From the NCBI GenBank assembly GCA_017517035.1, contig JAFXAN010000044.1, positions 1 to 41,970 of the forward strand: 41,970 bases of DNA. Direction: 5' to 3'. Source of the DNA: Clostridia bacterium. GTDB taxonomy: Bacteria > Bacillota > Clostridia > Oscillospirales > CAG-272. How positions within the stretch are numbered: position 1 is the first letter of the stretch; every line of letters begins with the position of its first letter. Under the pieces are notes generated by a model that saw only the letters and a program-made list of their open reading frames with translations, made no database searches and was not told the origin of the DNA. This document shows positions 26,841 through 35,130 of the stretch, piece after piece. A program made the position numbers and the translations under genes.

Positions 26841-27641
26841 ATGCAAGAAAAATTCAATGAAATATTTTTTGACCGTGCTTTCAGATGCAAATCATTTTGC
26901 TCAATGGACAGTGCTCATTTTCACCCTCATCACGAGCTTTATTACATCGTCAACGGTAAAGCAAAATATTTTATAGGCAGTGAGCTTTTCATTCTGAATC
27001 CAGGTGATTTCATATTTATCCCGCAGAATGATTATCACAAAACCCAGTATATTTCAAATACAGAAACAGAAAGAATTCTGATTTTTTTTGACGAAGAATT
27101 TATCGGAAAGGATTTCTTACATTACCTGGAAATGCCAAAGAAGGAAAAGCTCATTCAAATTGCAAATGAAAATATGCACGCGATACGCAGCCTTTTGAGA
27201 AAAATTGAGGATGAATCCACCATGAAGCTTGAAGGATATGTCGAAATGCAGAAAATGTATTTAAGACAGCTCCTTATTTTGTTCGACCGCCACGGTCAAA
27301 AAGCAAAGCAGCAGCTCAATGCAACCCATACCATGATGCAGGATGCCGCAAAATATATCAGCGCAAATTTTGCAGAAGATCTGAACCTCACCGATATTTC
27401 TCATATGTTTTCACTCAGCCCCGTTCACTTCGGTACACAATTCAAAAAGGTGACCGGTGTCGGCTTTAAAAACTATATTACCATCACAAGAATAAGTGCC
27501 GCAAAAGCAATGTTTGACGCGGGAGAAAAAAACATCACAAAGGTTGCATATGCTTGCGGATTTAATGACAGCAACTATTTCATCAAAGTATTCAAAGAAA
27601 TAATGGGAGTAACTCCAAAAAAGTACTCTACTACTGTGTAA
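26841..27641 (+). CDS. AraC-family transcriptional regulator (cupin sensor)
   Basis: A 266-residue protein with GGAGG six bases before the ATG. The N-terminal half has an AraC-type cupin pattern (HFHPHHELYYI, then LNPGDFIFIPQNDYH), the fold that senses a sugar. Residues about 160-262 hold the two helix-turn-helix motifs of the AraC family, ending in the typical GFNDSNYFIKVFKEIMGVTPKKY. It is divergent from the carbohydrate run and has its own promoter, so it is most likely the local activator responding to an oligosaccharide released by the GH26 enzymes. It is not of the two-component or membrane-sensor class. Confidence 0.9.
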   Translation: MQEKFNEIFFDRAFRCKSFCSMDSAHFHPHHELYYIVNGKAKYFIGSELFILNPGDFIFIPQNDYHKTQYISNTETERILIFFDEEFIGKDFLHYLEMPKKEKLIQIANENMHAIRSLLRKIEDESTMKLEGYVEMQKMYLRQLLILFDRHGQKAKQQLNATHTMMQDAAKYISANFAEDLNLTDISHMFSLSPVHFGTQFKKVTGVGFKNYITITRISAAKAMFDAGEKNITKVAYACGFNDSNYFIKVFKEIMGVTPKKYSTTV

Positions 27642-27725
27642 ATATCATGCACATAAAAGTGTTCCGTATCTTAGTCTGCGCTTTACTATTGTATCATCAA
27701 TAAACCAAAAAAGCAACAGAACGGA

Positions 27726-27740
27726 AAAACTACCATAAAT
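27726..27740. repeat. 15-base repeat, copy 1
   Basis: AAAACTACCATAAAT, preceded by GGA. The same 15 bases in the same orientation occur at 31485-31499, preceded by GG. The two copies lie just outside the two ends of the lctBCD operon. Confidence 0.5.
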
Positions 27741-27835
27741 TACTAATTGCGATTTAACAAAATATCACAAGACTGTTCCTCTGATAGTGGTTATATGAAT
27801 CTATACGACAGAGTGTAAGAACGTAAAAAGCAAGT

Positions 27836-27875
27836 AAGCACAAGGCTTTCCTTCGGATTGCCTTGTGCTTCTTTT
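27836..27875 (+). terminator. Rho-independent terminator
   Basis: A perfect 11-bp stem AAGCACAAGGC / GCCTTGTGCTT (27836-27846 with 27860-27870) with a 13-base loop, followed by CTTTTTGATTTG. It suits the plus-strand AraC transcript. On the minus strand the same stem is followed by ACTTGCTTTTTACG, so it may also end lctBCD. Confidence 0.75.
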
Positions 27876-27951
27876 TGATTTGTTTCTATTTTATTTGATT
27901 TTTTTACTGTTATCTACTTGCGGTATTTCAGCTTTTTCGACAGTCTGAATC

Positions 27952-27977
27952 CGCTGAAATATCAGCGAATTTTTTAT
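27952..27977 (+). terminator. Second terminator-like hairpin
   Basis: CGCTGA (27952-27957) pairs with TCAGCG (27962-27967) and is followed by AATTTTTTATTTC on the plus strand. An overlapping alternative pair, ATTTCAGC (27925-27932) with GCTGAAAT (27953-27960), would exclude it. Confidence 0.5.
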
Positions 27978-27982
27978 TTCTT

Positions 27983-29377
27983 TTAAAAGCATACCTTTCC
28001 GGGATTGAGAATGTTCTTTTCGTCAAAAACTCTCTTTATTCCCTGCATAAGAGCAATGGGTGTCTGACCATACTGCTCCTTCAGGTAATTTTTCTTTGCA
28101 TAGCCTATGCCATGCTCTCCCGAAACAAGTCCGCCAAGCTCCTCTGCCTTGCGATACATACGCTCAAAGCAGATCTCAAGCTTCTCATGCCAGGTCTTAT
28201 CATCAAGCTCGTCACGGCAGATATAAATGTGAAGATTTCCGTCTCCTGCATGACCAAAGCTTGGAATTCTTATTCCCATTTCATCAGAAAGTACATGGGT
28301 AAACTTGATAAACTCGGCGATCATATCCTTGGGTACAACAACATCGCATTCGTCCATCTCGGTGGTTGAAGCCTTGATCGCCTCAAGAAATGCTCCTCTT
28401 GCGGACCACACCGATTTCTTTCTCTCCTCGGTATCAACTATATATGCATCAAGTGCTCCGATATCGAGACATAGATTTGCAACCGTATTCATATCAGCCT
28501 CAACCTGCTCGTCGGTATTACCGTCAAATGTGAGGAGAATATACGCATCGTTCTTTGTATCGGGGAATTTCTTTCCAAGATAGCTCTCGGAGAAAAGAAT
28601 GGTATCTCTTGACATATATTCGATGGCGGTGGGAGTCACCTTTGAGCGGATTATCTGAGGAACTGCCTCAATTGCGCTCTTCATATCCTTAAAGGGCACA
28701 AGAAGGCTCACGGAAACCTTGGGAAGCGGCACGAGCTTAAGCACAGCCTCGGTTATGATGCAAAGCGTTCCCTCGGAGCCAACGACCAGATCCTTCAAGC
28801 TATATCCCGAGCTGTTTTTCGCAACCTTTGCGCCAAGCTCAAGTATTTCTCCGTTAGGCATAACAACCTTCAAGGCTCTTACGTAGTCTCTTGTAACACC
28901 GTATTTAACCGCTCTCATTCCGCCTGCATTTGTTGAGATATTTCCGCCGATAGTTGCAGATTTTTCACCCGGATCCGGAGGATAAAGGAAATCGTTTTCC
29001 TCGGCAAATGCCGCAAGCTCCATCAGAAGAACACCGGGTTGAACAGTTACAGTAAGATTATTTTTATCAAGCTCAAGTATCTTGTTCATTTTAACAGTCT
29101 CAAGAAGGATTCCGCCTTCAAGAGCAACAGCAGCGCCCACAAGGCCTGTTCCGCTTCCTCTGACGGTTACGGGAAGGCATCTTTCATATGCAAGCTTCAT
29201 GATCTCGCTTATCTGCTCTGTTGAATATGCTCTCACAAGGGCATCGGGCATTCTTTCAATACCGCCAAGCTCATCATGAGCATAATCAGGGCTTATTTCA
29301 TTGCCGGTCAGCACATTGCTCTCTCCCACGATCGCACGCAGGGCAATAACATCCTTTTCGTTTATCTTATTATACAT
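27983..29377 (-). CDS. lctD: FAD-dependent lactate dehydrogenase (GlcD family), LctD-like
   Basis: A 464-residue flavoprotein of the GlcD/vanillyl-alcohol-oxidase class. Seen are the FAD-binding RGSGTGL motif, [10 protein letters not shown] and VVGSEGTL in the N-terminal half, and [13 protein letters not shown] and [11 protein letters not shown] near the C-terminus, both typical of D-lactate/glycolate dehydrogenases. The start overlaps the etfA stop by 8 bases and has AAGGAGG upstream. Gene order EtfB, EtfA, dehydrogenase matches the lactate dehydrogenase/Etf complex of acetogens (LctBCD). That complex drives endergonic lactate oxidation with NAD+ by using reduced ferredoxin. Glycolate or another 2-hydroxyacid remains possible. 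Confidence 0.87.
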   Translation of the reverse strand: MYNKINEKDVIALRAIVGESNVLTGNEISPDYAHDELGGIERMPDALVRAYSTEQISEIMKLAYERCLPVTVRGSGTGLVGAAVALEGGILLETVKMNKILELDKNNLTVTVQPGVLLMELAAFAEENDFLYPPDPGEKSATIGGNISTNAGGMRAVKYGVTRDYVRALKVVMPNGEILELGAKVAKNSSGYSLKDLVVGSEGTLCIITEAVLKLVPLPKVSVSLLVPFKDMKSAIEAVPQIIRSKVTPTAIEYMSRDTILFSESYLGKKFPDTKNDAYILLTFDGNTDEQVEADMNTVANLCLDIGALDAYIVDTEERKKSVWSARGAFLEAIKASTTEMDECDVVVPKDMIAEFIKFTHVLSDEMGIRIPSFGHAGDGNLHIYICRDELDDKTWHEKLEICFERMYRKAEELGGLVSGEHGIGYAKKNYLKEQYGQTPIALMQGIKRVFDEKNILNPGKVCF

Positions 29378-30566
29378 CAGCGCGTGCCTCCTTTATCTTT
29401 GCAATAAGTGACGGAACTATCTCTGCGGCATCGCCCACAACACAATAATGCGCCACATCAAATATCGGTGCATTTTTATCGGTATTTATGGCTACGATGC
29501 AATCTGAGGACTTCATTCCCGCCGCAAACTGAACTGCTCCCGATATGCCGATACAAATTATGAATTTTGGCTTTACGGTTCTTCCCGAAAGACCGATCTG
29601 TCTCTTTGCATCGAATATATTGCTCTCGGCAAGAGGTCTTGTGCAGGCAACAACACCGCCAAGAAGCTCTGCAAGCTCTGCCGCCTGCGCTCTCATTGCC
29701 TCGCTCTGCGCTCCTCTGCCCACCGCAACGATAACATCAGCCTCTGCAATGTCGATATCTCTCGGCTTTTCATGAATCTCAAGAACTTCAACCTTTGATG
29801 CAAGCTTGTCCTTTGCGGCCTCCATATTAACAATTTCTCCCGATGCCGCTTCTGTTGGCTTCGGCTCGGTGAACACCTTATATCTTGCTGTGCAGAACTG
29901 AGGACGTGTATTTGGCGAGATGATCTGCGCCATGATATTTCCTCCAAATGCAGGACGTATCTGCACAAGGTCGGTATTTTCCTTCATTTCAAGAACGGTA
30001 CAGTCTGCGGTAAGTCCCGCCTTACAACGTGCCGCAACTCTCGGTGCAAGCTGTCTGCCAAGGTCGGTTGCACCCACAAGTATTGAGGAAGGCTTGACCT
30101 TTTCGATAAAATCACAGAATGCTGCGGTATATGGCTCGATTCTGAAGCTATGGTAAGCCTCATCATCATAAACAAACACCTTATCTACGCCGTAATGGAG
30201 CAGCTTTTTCGCACAATCTCCGATATTATGCCCGATAAGAAGAACATAAATCGGGTGGTTTGTAACCGAAGCAAGCTCACGTGCTTTTCCGCAAAGCTCA
30301 TATGTAACACGGTGGATATTTCCGCCCTGACAGTCGGCATAAACACATATGCCTTTCCAGAGCGACTTATCAAGGGCAACAATTTTCTCCTCAACAAAAT
30401 CCACGGCGCCCTCTCCGTTGCGAACACAAAGCTTGCACATTTTACAAGCAGAGGATATGGAAAGCTTTTCACCCTCTTTTGAGATTGCTCCGAAAGGGCA
30501 TACCTTAAGAAGCTTTTCGGCAATTTCTGGTGTAACCTTATTCTGATTTATCACAAGTTTTCCCAT
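29370..30566 (-). CDS. lctC: Electron transfer flavoprotein alpha subunit with ferredoxin-like N-terminus
   Basis: A 398-residue protein, about 70 residues longer than plain EtfA. The extension carries C23 in CPFGA and C41, C44, C47 in CKMCKLC, enough for one [4Fe-4S] cluster, as in the LctC subunit of the confurcating lactate dehydrogenase. The rest is EtfA: the N-terminal alpha/beta domain and the C-terminal FAD-binding domain with [10 protein letters not shown] and [17 protein letters not shown] precedes the ATG and the gene starts 13 bases after the etfB stop. It forms a heterodimer with EtfB, holds FAD and passes electrons between the dehydrogenase and NAD+/ferredoxin. Confidence 0.88.
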   Translation of the reverse strand: MGKLVINQNKVTPEIAEKLLKVCPFGAISKEGEKLSISSACKMCKLCVRNGEGAVDFVEEKIVALDKSLWKGICVYADCQGGNIHRVTYELCGKARELASVTNHPIYVLLIGHNIGDCAKKLLHYGVDKVFVYDDEAYHSFRIEPYTAAFCDFIEKVKPSSILVGATDLGRQLAPRVAARCKAGLTADCTVLEMKENTDLVQIRPAFGGNIMAQIISPNTRPQFCTARYKVFTEPKPTEAASGEIVNMEAAKDKLASKVEVLEIHEKPRDIDIAEADVIVAVGRGAQSEAMRAQAAELAELLGGVVACTRPLAESNIFDAKRQIGLSGRTVKPKFIICIGISGAVQFAAGMKSSDCIVAINTDKNAPIFDVAHYCVVGDAAEIVPSLIAKIKEARADV

Positions 30567-30579
30567 TTTTCATACCTCC

Positions 30580-31368
30580 TTATATCATTTTGAGCTTGCT
30601 GACAAGCTCATAAAGAGATTGTGCCTGCTCGGAAGAGCTTCCCGTAACACTGTGCTTTTCGGTATTCTTTTCCGGCGGGAAAATTCTCTCAACCTGTGTT
30701 GCAGATCCGGAGAGACCGTAATGATCGGGATTTTTATCATCAAAATCGTCAAAGGTTAAGATCTTCACCACATCGTCTGTTATGCTTTGCTTTACTTTGT
30801 ATGAAGGAAGTCTTGGAGTATTTATATCATTTTCCATGGAAATAAGGCACGGAAGCTCGACACTCATTTTTATGGTGTTGTTATCAAGAGACGCGGTAAC
30901 AGTTGCCTTTCCATCGATGATCTCATCAATGGAAATCACGTTTGAAACATTGGGAATATTCAGATTTTCGGCAACCTCTGCACCAACCTGGGCGGTATCG
31001 CCGTCGGTTGTCTGCTTTCCGCAGATGATAATGTCAAAATCTCCGCACTTGCGTATACCCTGGGAGATGGTATATGCAGTTGCAAGAACGTCTGCTCCCG
31101 CAAACTTACGATCTGAAAGCACCGTTCCGTTCTTTGCTCCCATGCAGACAGCCTCTTCGATAATAGACTTTGCCTGGGGAGGTCCCATTGTGATGCATTC
31201 AACGCTTCCCCCGTATTTTTCTGTCAGTGAAAGCGCAGCTTCAATTCCGTATAGATCATATGGATTCATTTTGCTCTGTATTCCACTTCTTTTAAGAACT
31301 CCCGTTACAGGATCGACCTCAACATTGTTTGAGCCGGGAACCTGCTTTATACAAACCAGAATTTTCAT
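30580..31368 (-). CDS. lctB: Electron transfer flavoprotein beta subunit
   Basis: A 262-residue EtfB. It begins MKILVCIKQVPGSN and has the EtfB signature region (CGKQTTDGDTAQVGAEVAE, then the VELPCLISM stretch). In confurcating Etf complexes this subunit carries the NAD-binding and bifurcating FAD site; here that is inferred from the operon. GGAGG lies 5-6 bases before the ATG. It is the first gene of the operon, with a clear promoter about 45 bases upstream (31412-31440). Confidence 0.9.
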   Translation of the reverse strand: MKILVCIKQVPGSNNVEVDPVTGVLKRSGIQSKMNPYDLYGIEAALSLTEKYGGSVECITMGPPQAKSIIEEAVCMGAKNGTVLSDRKFAGADVLATAYTISQGIRKCGDFDIIICGKQTTDGDTAQVGAEVAENLNIPNVSNVISIDEIIDGKATVTASLDNNTIKMSVELPCLISMENDINTPRLPSYKVKQSITDDVVKILTFDDFDDKNPDHYGLSGSATQVERIFPPEKNTEKHSVTGSSSEQAQSLYELVSKLKMI

Positions 31369-31411
31369 ATTTCCTCCAAAATAATATTTGCAAAATTAAG
31401 AATTAAAATAG

Positions 31412-31440
31412 ATTATATCATATTTTTTTGCGGTTGTAAA
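31412..31440 (-). promoter_or_regulatory. Sigma-A promoter of lctBCD
   Basis: On the minus strand TTTACA (31435-31440), 17-base spacer, consensus TATAAT (31412-31417). The predicted start near 31405 gives a leader of about 37 bases with GGAGG before the etfB ATG. Confidence 0.8.
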
Positions 31441-31484
31441 TACTTAAAACAAAATAATAAACAAAAAGCAATATAGACTTTTGG

Positions 31485-31499
31485 AAAACTACCATAAAT
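31485..31499. repeat. 15-base repeat, copy 2
   Basis: AAAACTACCATAAAT, identical to 27726-27740, located about 45 bases upstream of the lct -35 box. It is a possible regulator site, or a relic of duplication or insertion. Confidence 0.5.
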
Positions 31500-31609
31500 C
31501 CTACCTTTCAACGTCACAAAAATAATTCTCATATATAAACCCACATCTGCTTTATATATAAATATATACCCTCCGCAAAATCAAGCAAATCCATTAAAGA
31601 CGTATTCGA

Positions 31610-31653
31610 CTAAAAACAAAACTGACACCGCTGCTCGAAAAGTGATGTCAGTT
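31610..31653 (-). terminator. Terminator of the isomerase/ROK/PfpI operon
   Basis: AACTGACA (31620-31627) pairs with TGTCAGTT (31646-31653), with a few further bases pairing inward. On the minus strand the stem is followed by TTGTTTTTAG (31610-31619). It lies 44 bases after the pfpI stop. Confidence 0.8.
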
Positions 31654-31696
31654 CATTGCACAATTATTGAACTCCCTCTCCTACGTTGACATACTA

Positions 31697-32200
31697 TTAC
31701 AAAAGAAGTTTAAGAAACTCTCTCATAAAGAACGGAAGGTCCTCAGGACGACGAGACGTTATCAGATTATCGCAGACAACAACGCACTTATCCTCATAAA
31801 TTGCGCCGGAGTTGACCAGATCGTCCTTGATCCCGGGGTAACAGGTTGCATTTTTATTTTTCAATATTCCGGCTGATATCAAAATCTGCTGACCGTGGCA
31901 TATTGCGGCAATCGGCTTCTTGTCAACCTCAAAGGACTTGACCGCCTCTATGACAAAACGGTTCTGGCGCAGCTTTTCAGGCGCCAGTCCTCCAGGCAGA
32001 ATCAATCCGTCATATTCAGACGTATCGATTTCTTCGACGGAAATGTCCGCCATGATAGAAAAATGATATTTGGCATTGACGGTATTCTTCTCAAAAGATG
32101 CGATAGTGGGGACGAATCCGGCCTCAATTACTCTGTAATATGGGTACAGAATCTCCGAATCATCGCATTTGTCCGCAGTTATGATCAGTATCTTTTTCAT
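31697..32200 (-). CDS. DJ-1/PfpI family protein
   Basis: A 167-residue protein with the class I glutamine-amidotransferase-like fold of the DJ-1/PfpI family. E16 (DDSEIL) and the nucleophile elbow AAICHG with C101-H102 are in the expected places, and LPGG stands at 68-71. Such proteins include deglycases, chaperones and proteases; a carbonyl-damage role would suit a sugar-phosphate operon, but this is inference. GGAGGG precedes the ATG. The start overlaps the ROK stop as ATGA, so the two are translationally coupled. It is the last gene before the terminator. Confidence 0.85.
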   Translation of the reverse strand: MKKILIITADKCDDSEILYPYYRVIEAGFVPTIASFEKNTVNAKYHFSIMADISVEEIDTSEYDGLILPGGLAPEKLRQNRFVIEAVKSFEVDKKPIAAICHGQQILISAGILKNKNATCYPGIKDDLVNSGAIYEDKCVVVCDNLITSRRPEDLPFFMREFLKLLL

Positions 32201-33048
32201 TGATTTTCACCCTCCATATAAATAGCGTTCAAGCCTTTTTCAGCACAGTATTTGATGCCAAAAAGAGGACATTTGGCAGGATCTTCAACAAGATCATACG
32301 GAATTGAACAGGTTGATTCAAAGCCACACTTCATCAGATCCCATGCCCCTGAGGCCTGTCCTCCGATAATAAGCTTTTCAAATCCGTCCTCTTCTCTTTT
32401 GAGGCTCACAAGCTCACCCATCTGCATTCCCGTTTCAAAAAAGATATCGGTAAGCTCTGAGTTGCCGCGACGTGCCTCCTCGGCCATTTCTTTAACACCG
32501 TCGAAGGAATATCCTGCAGCCTTCGCTTTGTTAACAATTGCCGTCGCACAGACGTAATTTTCCGCCACGCCTTCCTTATACGGCTTGCTCCACAATGACT
32601 TAAGGGGAGTTTTTCTTGGGTTCACTTCCACTCTGCCATCAACAAAATGGACATATCCGAGTCCCGTGCCAAGCATTACGCCTGACACGTTTGTGTGCTC
32701 GGATGAGGGGATTTCACTCATTGCTCCGAAAATAAAGGAGGTTGCATCGTGTATAAAGAAGATTTTTCTTTGCGGGAACTGCTTTTGTATCATTTCCTTA
32801 AGATTGATCTTATAAAGCGATTTCAATTTGTGCTCCATAAGACTTATTCCCAGGTCATAGTCGAACGGGCCAGGGACAGAAATGCCTATACATTCCGCAT
32901 CAAACTTGGAAATCAGCTCAAGCAGCTTCTCCGGCAATCTCTCGTTTCCGTCGGCATCTTTAACGGGGAATACTCCAAATACGGTATCTTCTCCGAAATA
33001 TCCGTATTTTACAGCCGTTCCGCCTATATCAAGTGCTAATATTTTCAT
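32197..33048 (-). CDS. ROK-family sugar kinase-like protein
   Basis: A 283-residue protein. It shows the phosphate-1 motif ALDIGGTAVKYG, a catalytic-Asp segment HDATSFIFG and the LGTGLGYVHF glycine-rich loop of ROK kinases. The zinc motif common in ROK proteins (CGxxGCxE) is missing, and the protein has no DNA-binding N-terminus, so it is an enzyme rather than a repressor. ATG 33048 has AAGG 7 bases upstream; a GTG at 33054 overlapping the isomerase stop as GTGA is the alternative. Downstream of a mannose-6-phosphate-isomerase-like gene, a mannokinase or glucokinase role is the best guess. Confidence 0.78.
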   Translation of the reverse strand: MKILALDIGGTAVKYGYFGEDTVFGVFPVKDADGNERLPEKLLELISKFDAECIGISVPGPFDYDLGISLMEHKLKSLYKINLKEMIQKQFPQRKIFFIHDATSFIFGAMSEIPSSEHTNVSGVMLGTGLGYVHFVDGRVEVNPRKTPLKSLWSKPYKEGVAENYVCATAIVNKAKAAGYSFDGVKEMAEEARRGNSELTDIFFETGMQMGELVSLKREEDGFEKLIIGGQASGAWDLMKCGFESTCSIPYDLVEDPAKCPLFGIKYCAEKGLNAIYMEGENQ

Positions 33049-33050
33049 GA

Positions 33051-34850
33051 TCACGCCTTAAGATGGGTCTTGTGGATCGTTACCGTTCCAACGCCAAGAT
33101 TCTTTATTCTGTACTCACCGAAGTTTGCGGGAATTACAGCCATATCAAGATAATTCATATCGTAATAAAGCGAAGGATCGTTTACGGACTCTACTCTGAC
33201 GCGCTCTCCGTTTACAAGAGCAAGCACGTGGAACAAACCGTTTGTAACGTCTGTAATCTCTCTGTCGAAAATAAGATTTCTCAGCGAGAAGTAAAGCAGA
33301 TCATGCTCACCCACAACGATTTCCTTGAATCCGTCGCCTTCTCTTACAACACCGCCGTGGTTTACGAGATTCGCTTCTACCCAGTTTTTATCGCGCTCGC
33401 CGCGAATGACGTCCTTACCCATCTTGAGGTGGATCGGACGAGGCAAGCCTGTGGTAATGTCAAGTCTCTGGTAGTCGTACAGCTTGTAAGTATAAGAGCC
33501 AACAGTAAGGCTGCCGATCTCAAGAATAACCTGGTTTCTACCGGAAGCGTGGATAGTTCCCGCAGGGATCATCACCTGAGTTCCGGGTACGGAAGGCACG
33601 TAATTGATATACTTTTCATAGTCCATTATCTCGTGCGACTTTTCAACCTTTTCAGCCTCAGCAAAGAACTTTTCACAGCTATCGGGCTCGTTGAAGCCAA
33701 GGAATGTCTTTGCTCCCTGATCCGCAATAACTACGTAGTAGCTTTCGTCCTGTCTGCCGAATTCTCCGTGGTTAGAAACAACGTACTCCTCGCCGGGATG
33801 GCACTGAATAGACATGTTTCCGGAGGAATGGAAGGTATCGTCATAGTTGAATCTGATGGGGAAATATCCGCCAAACTCGGTAAACGCCTTGTGTCCGAGA
33901 AGCTCTTCTCCCATTACCTGAACGAATGTAAAGAAAGGAACCTCAAATTCGCTATTGCCAAGATCCGCAACAAGCGAAACCTCAAGGGGAATCATATCAA
34001 ATACCCAAGCGCAGTTCTTCATTTCCTTGGGAAGATTTCTGAGTCTGTGCACGTAATATCCGCCCCAAACGCCCTCAAGGTATACGGGACGGCAACGGAA
34101 GGGTCTGCGATTCAACTCGTGGAACAGATCGAGAAGCACAGAGAACGGAAGCATCTGCATCTTTTCGGGAACGTCAGCAGATATGTAATAATCGATCTTG
34201 CGCGCCTTCATCATCTTCCAGCGTTGCTCCATCGCGGTCTCGAAGTCAACGTAATAATTTCTGCGCATCATAAGAGCGTAAGGAAGCTCTTCGGTGAGAC
34301 CAATGTTTCTGTTCTTACCGTTTTTGCAATTCAAAACGGCTGTACGGGGGGTAACGTCCATCCAAATCTTGATATCAAAACAATCCTGAATTGCTTCGGA
34401 AAGCGCGCCCTTGCCGTAAACGATAATTCGATCTGCCTTGCCGATCTTCTCAACCAGCGCAGCGACCTTAGCCTGATCCTGAAGACCAAAATAGCCCTCT
34501 GTGTAACGTCTTCCGTACAGAAGAACGGGGTCGACCTCGCGATCTTCGGGAAGATAGGGCTTTACCTTTGCGGTAATAACCTCAGAGGGAAGCAAAATGT
34601 CGCATGCGTCAACAAACTCTACATTTTTGTTTGCCAACTGCTGCTTGAGAACGTTTACCAGCGTCTCGTATTCCGCACCGGGATATGCATCGATACCTAT
34701 CGATTTCACACCGCCATCAAAAAGCGCGGATATCTTTTTTGCAACATTCAGGATTCCGGCAGTGAGTTCTTCTTTTACCGAATTGGGGACGTTGATTTTG
34801 TTTACCGCAGCAGGATCTGCATACGGATAAGGGTGAAACATAAAACTCAT
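33051..34850 (-). CDS. Class I mannose-6-phosphate isomerase-like protein with long N-terminal domain
   Basis: A 599-residue protein. The C-terminal part (about 255-599) is a cupin of the class I phosphomannose isomerase type: SIQCHPGEE with Q349 and H351, E369, and IPAGTIHASG with H434 are candidate zinc ligands. The N-terminal 250 residues are extra relative to usual class I enzymes (300-440 residues). They look like an alpha/beta nucleotide-binding fold (strands IGIDAYPG, RIIVYGKG) but I see no P-loop. Interconversion of mannose-6-phosphate and fructose-6-phosphate is likely. AAGGAG precedes the ATG. It is first in an operon with ROK and PfpI genes and divergent from an AraC regulator. The antisense strand is open over the whole gene, but this is a shadow. 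Confidence 0.78.
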   Translation of the reverse strand: MSFMFHPYPYADPAAVNKINVPNSVKEELTAGILNVAKKISALFDGGVKSIGIDAYPGAEYETLVNVLKQQLANKNVEFVDACDILLPSEVITAKVKPYLPEDREVDPVLLYGRRYTEGYFGLQDQAKVAALVEKIGKADRIIVYGKGALSEAIQDCFDIKIWMDVTPRTAVLNCKNGKNRNIGLTEELPYALMMRRNYYVDFETAMEQRWKMMKARKIDYYISADVPEKMQMLPFSVLLDLFHELNRRPFRCRPVYLEGVWGGYYVHRLRNLPKEMKNCAWVFDMIPLEVSLVADLGNSEFEVPFFTFVQVMGEELLGHKAFTEFGGYFPIRFNYDDTFHSSGNMSIQCHPGEEYVVSNHGEFGRQDESYYVVIADQGAKTFLGFNEPDSCEKFFAEAEKVEKSHEIMDYEKYINYVPSVPGTQVMIPAGTIHASGRNQVILEIGSLTVGSYTYKLYDYQRLDITTGLPRPIHLKMGKDVIRGERDKNWVEANLVNHGGVVREGDGFKEIVVGEHDLLYFSLRNLIFDREITDVTNGLFHVLALVNGERVRVESVNDPSLYYDMNYLDMAVIPANFGEYRIKNLGVGTVTIHKTHLKA

Positions 34851-34877
34851 AATTTAAATCTCCTTTGCCTAATTGCT

Positions 34878-34906
34878 TTTATATTTATGTTCTCGCCTGT
34901 TTGAAA
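34878..34906 (-). promoter_or_regulatory. Promoter of the isomerase operon
   Basis: On the minus strand TTTCAA (34901-34906), 17-base spacer, TATAAA (34878-34883). The -35 box lies inside one arm of the inverted repeat 34899-34932, so binding there would block or recruit polymerase. Confidence 0.55.
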
Positions 34907-34932
34907 CGACTATTTTCTTTTGCGTTTCAAAC
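34899..34932. promoter_or_regulatory. Candidate operator, inverted repeat
   Basis: GTTTGAAACG (34899-34908) and CGTTTCAAAC (34923-34932) are perfect inverted arms 14 bases apart. Each arm is itself nearly palindromic (GTTT-n-AAAC), so the site could take two dimers about two helical turns apart. It overlaps the -35 of the isomerase operon and lies about 150 bases from the AraC promoter. Confidence 0.6.
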
Positions 34933-35084
34933 TGCTAACATTTTTGTCTCTCCGAGAATAACACCTTAATATATTTTGTTGGTCTTGCCGTTTTCTTATC
35001 ACCTTATATCATGCACTCTAAATTTAATTATATTGTTTTTTGTCTTTATGTCAATGCATTATTTTAGGAATTTATATGATTATA

Positions 35085-35113
35085 TTGACTTTTTAACAAA
35101 ATTGTGATAAAAT
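35085..35113 (+). promoter_or_regulatory. Promoter of the second AraC-type gene
   Basis: TTGACT (35085-35090), 17-base spacer, TAAAAT (35108-35113). The expected start at about 35120 falls at the GAGGTG ribosome site (35119-35124), giving a leader of only about 11 bases before ATG 35131. Confidence 0.7.
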
Positions 35114-35130
35114 AACTCCGAGGTGATAAA

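Larger units (their letters stand above)
27642..27982. other. Convergent spacer with terminators
   Basis: 341 bases between the plus-strand AraC gene and the minus-strand lctD gene. It holds two hairpins annotated separately (27836-27875 and 27952-27977), one copy of a 15-base repeat (27726-27740) and otherwise AT-rich sequence without a supported reading frame. Confidence 0.55.
31369..31696. other. Spacer with lct promoter, repeat and terminator
   Basis: 328 bases. From the etfB side it holds the lct promoter (31412-31440), a 15-base repeat copy (31485-31499), an AT-rich stretch with two TTTATATAT-like boxes (about 31530-31570) and the terminator of the isomerase/ROK/PfpI operon (31610-31653). 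No supported reading frame. Confidence 0.6.

Noticed and set aside
33063..34904. A 613-codon open frame on the plus strand, antisense to the whole isomerase gene.
   Set aside because: It is a codon-bias shadow: the sense strand has isomerase motifs and a ribosome site, the antisense frame has neither recognisable domains nor a site before its ATG.
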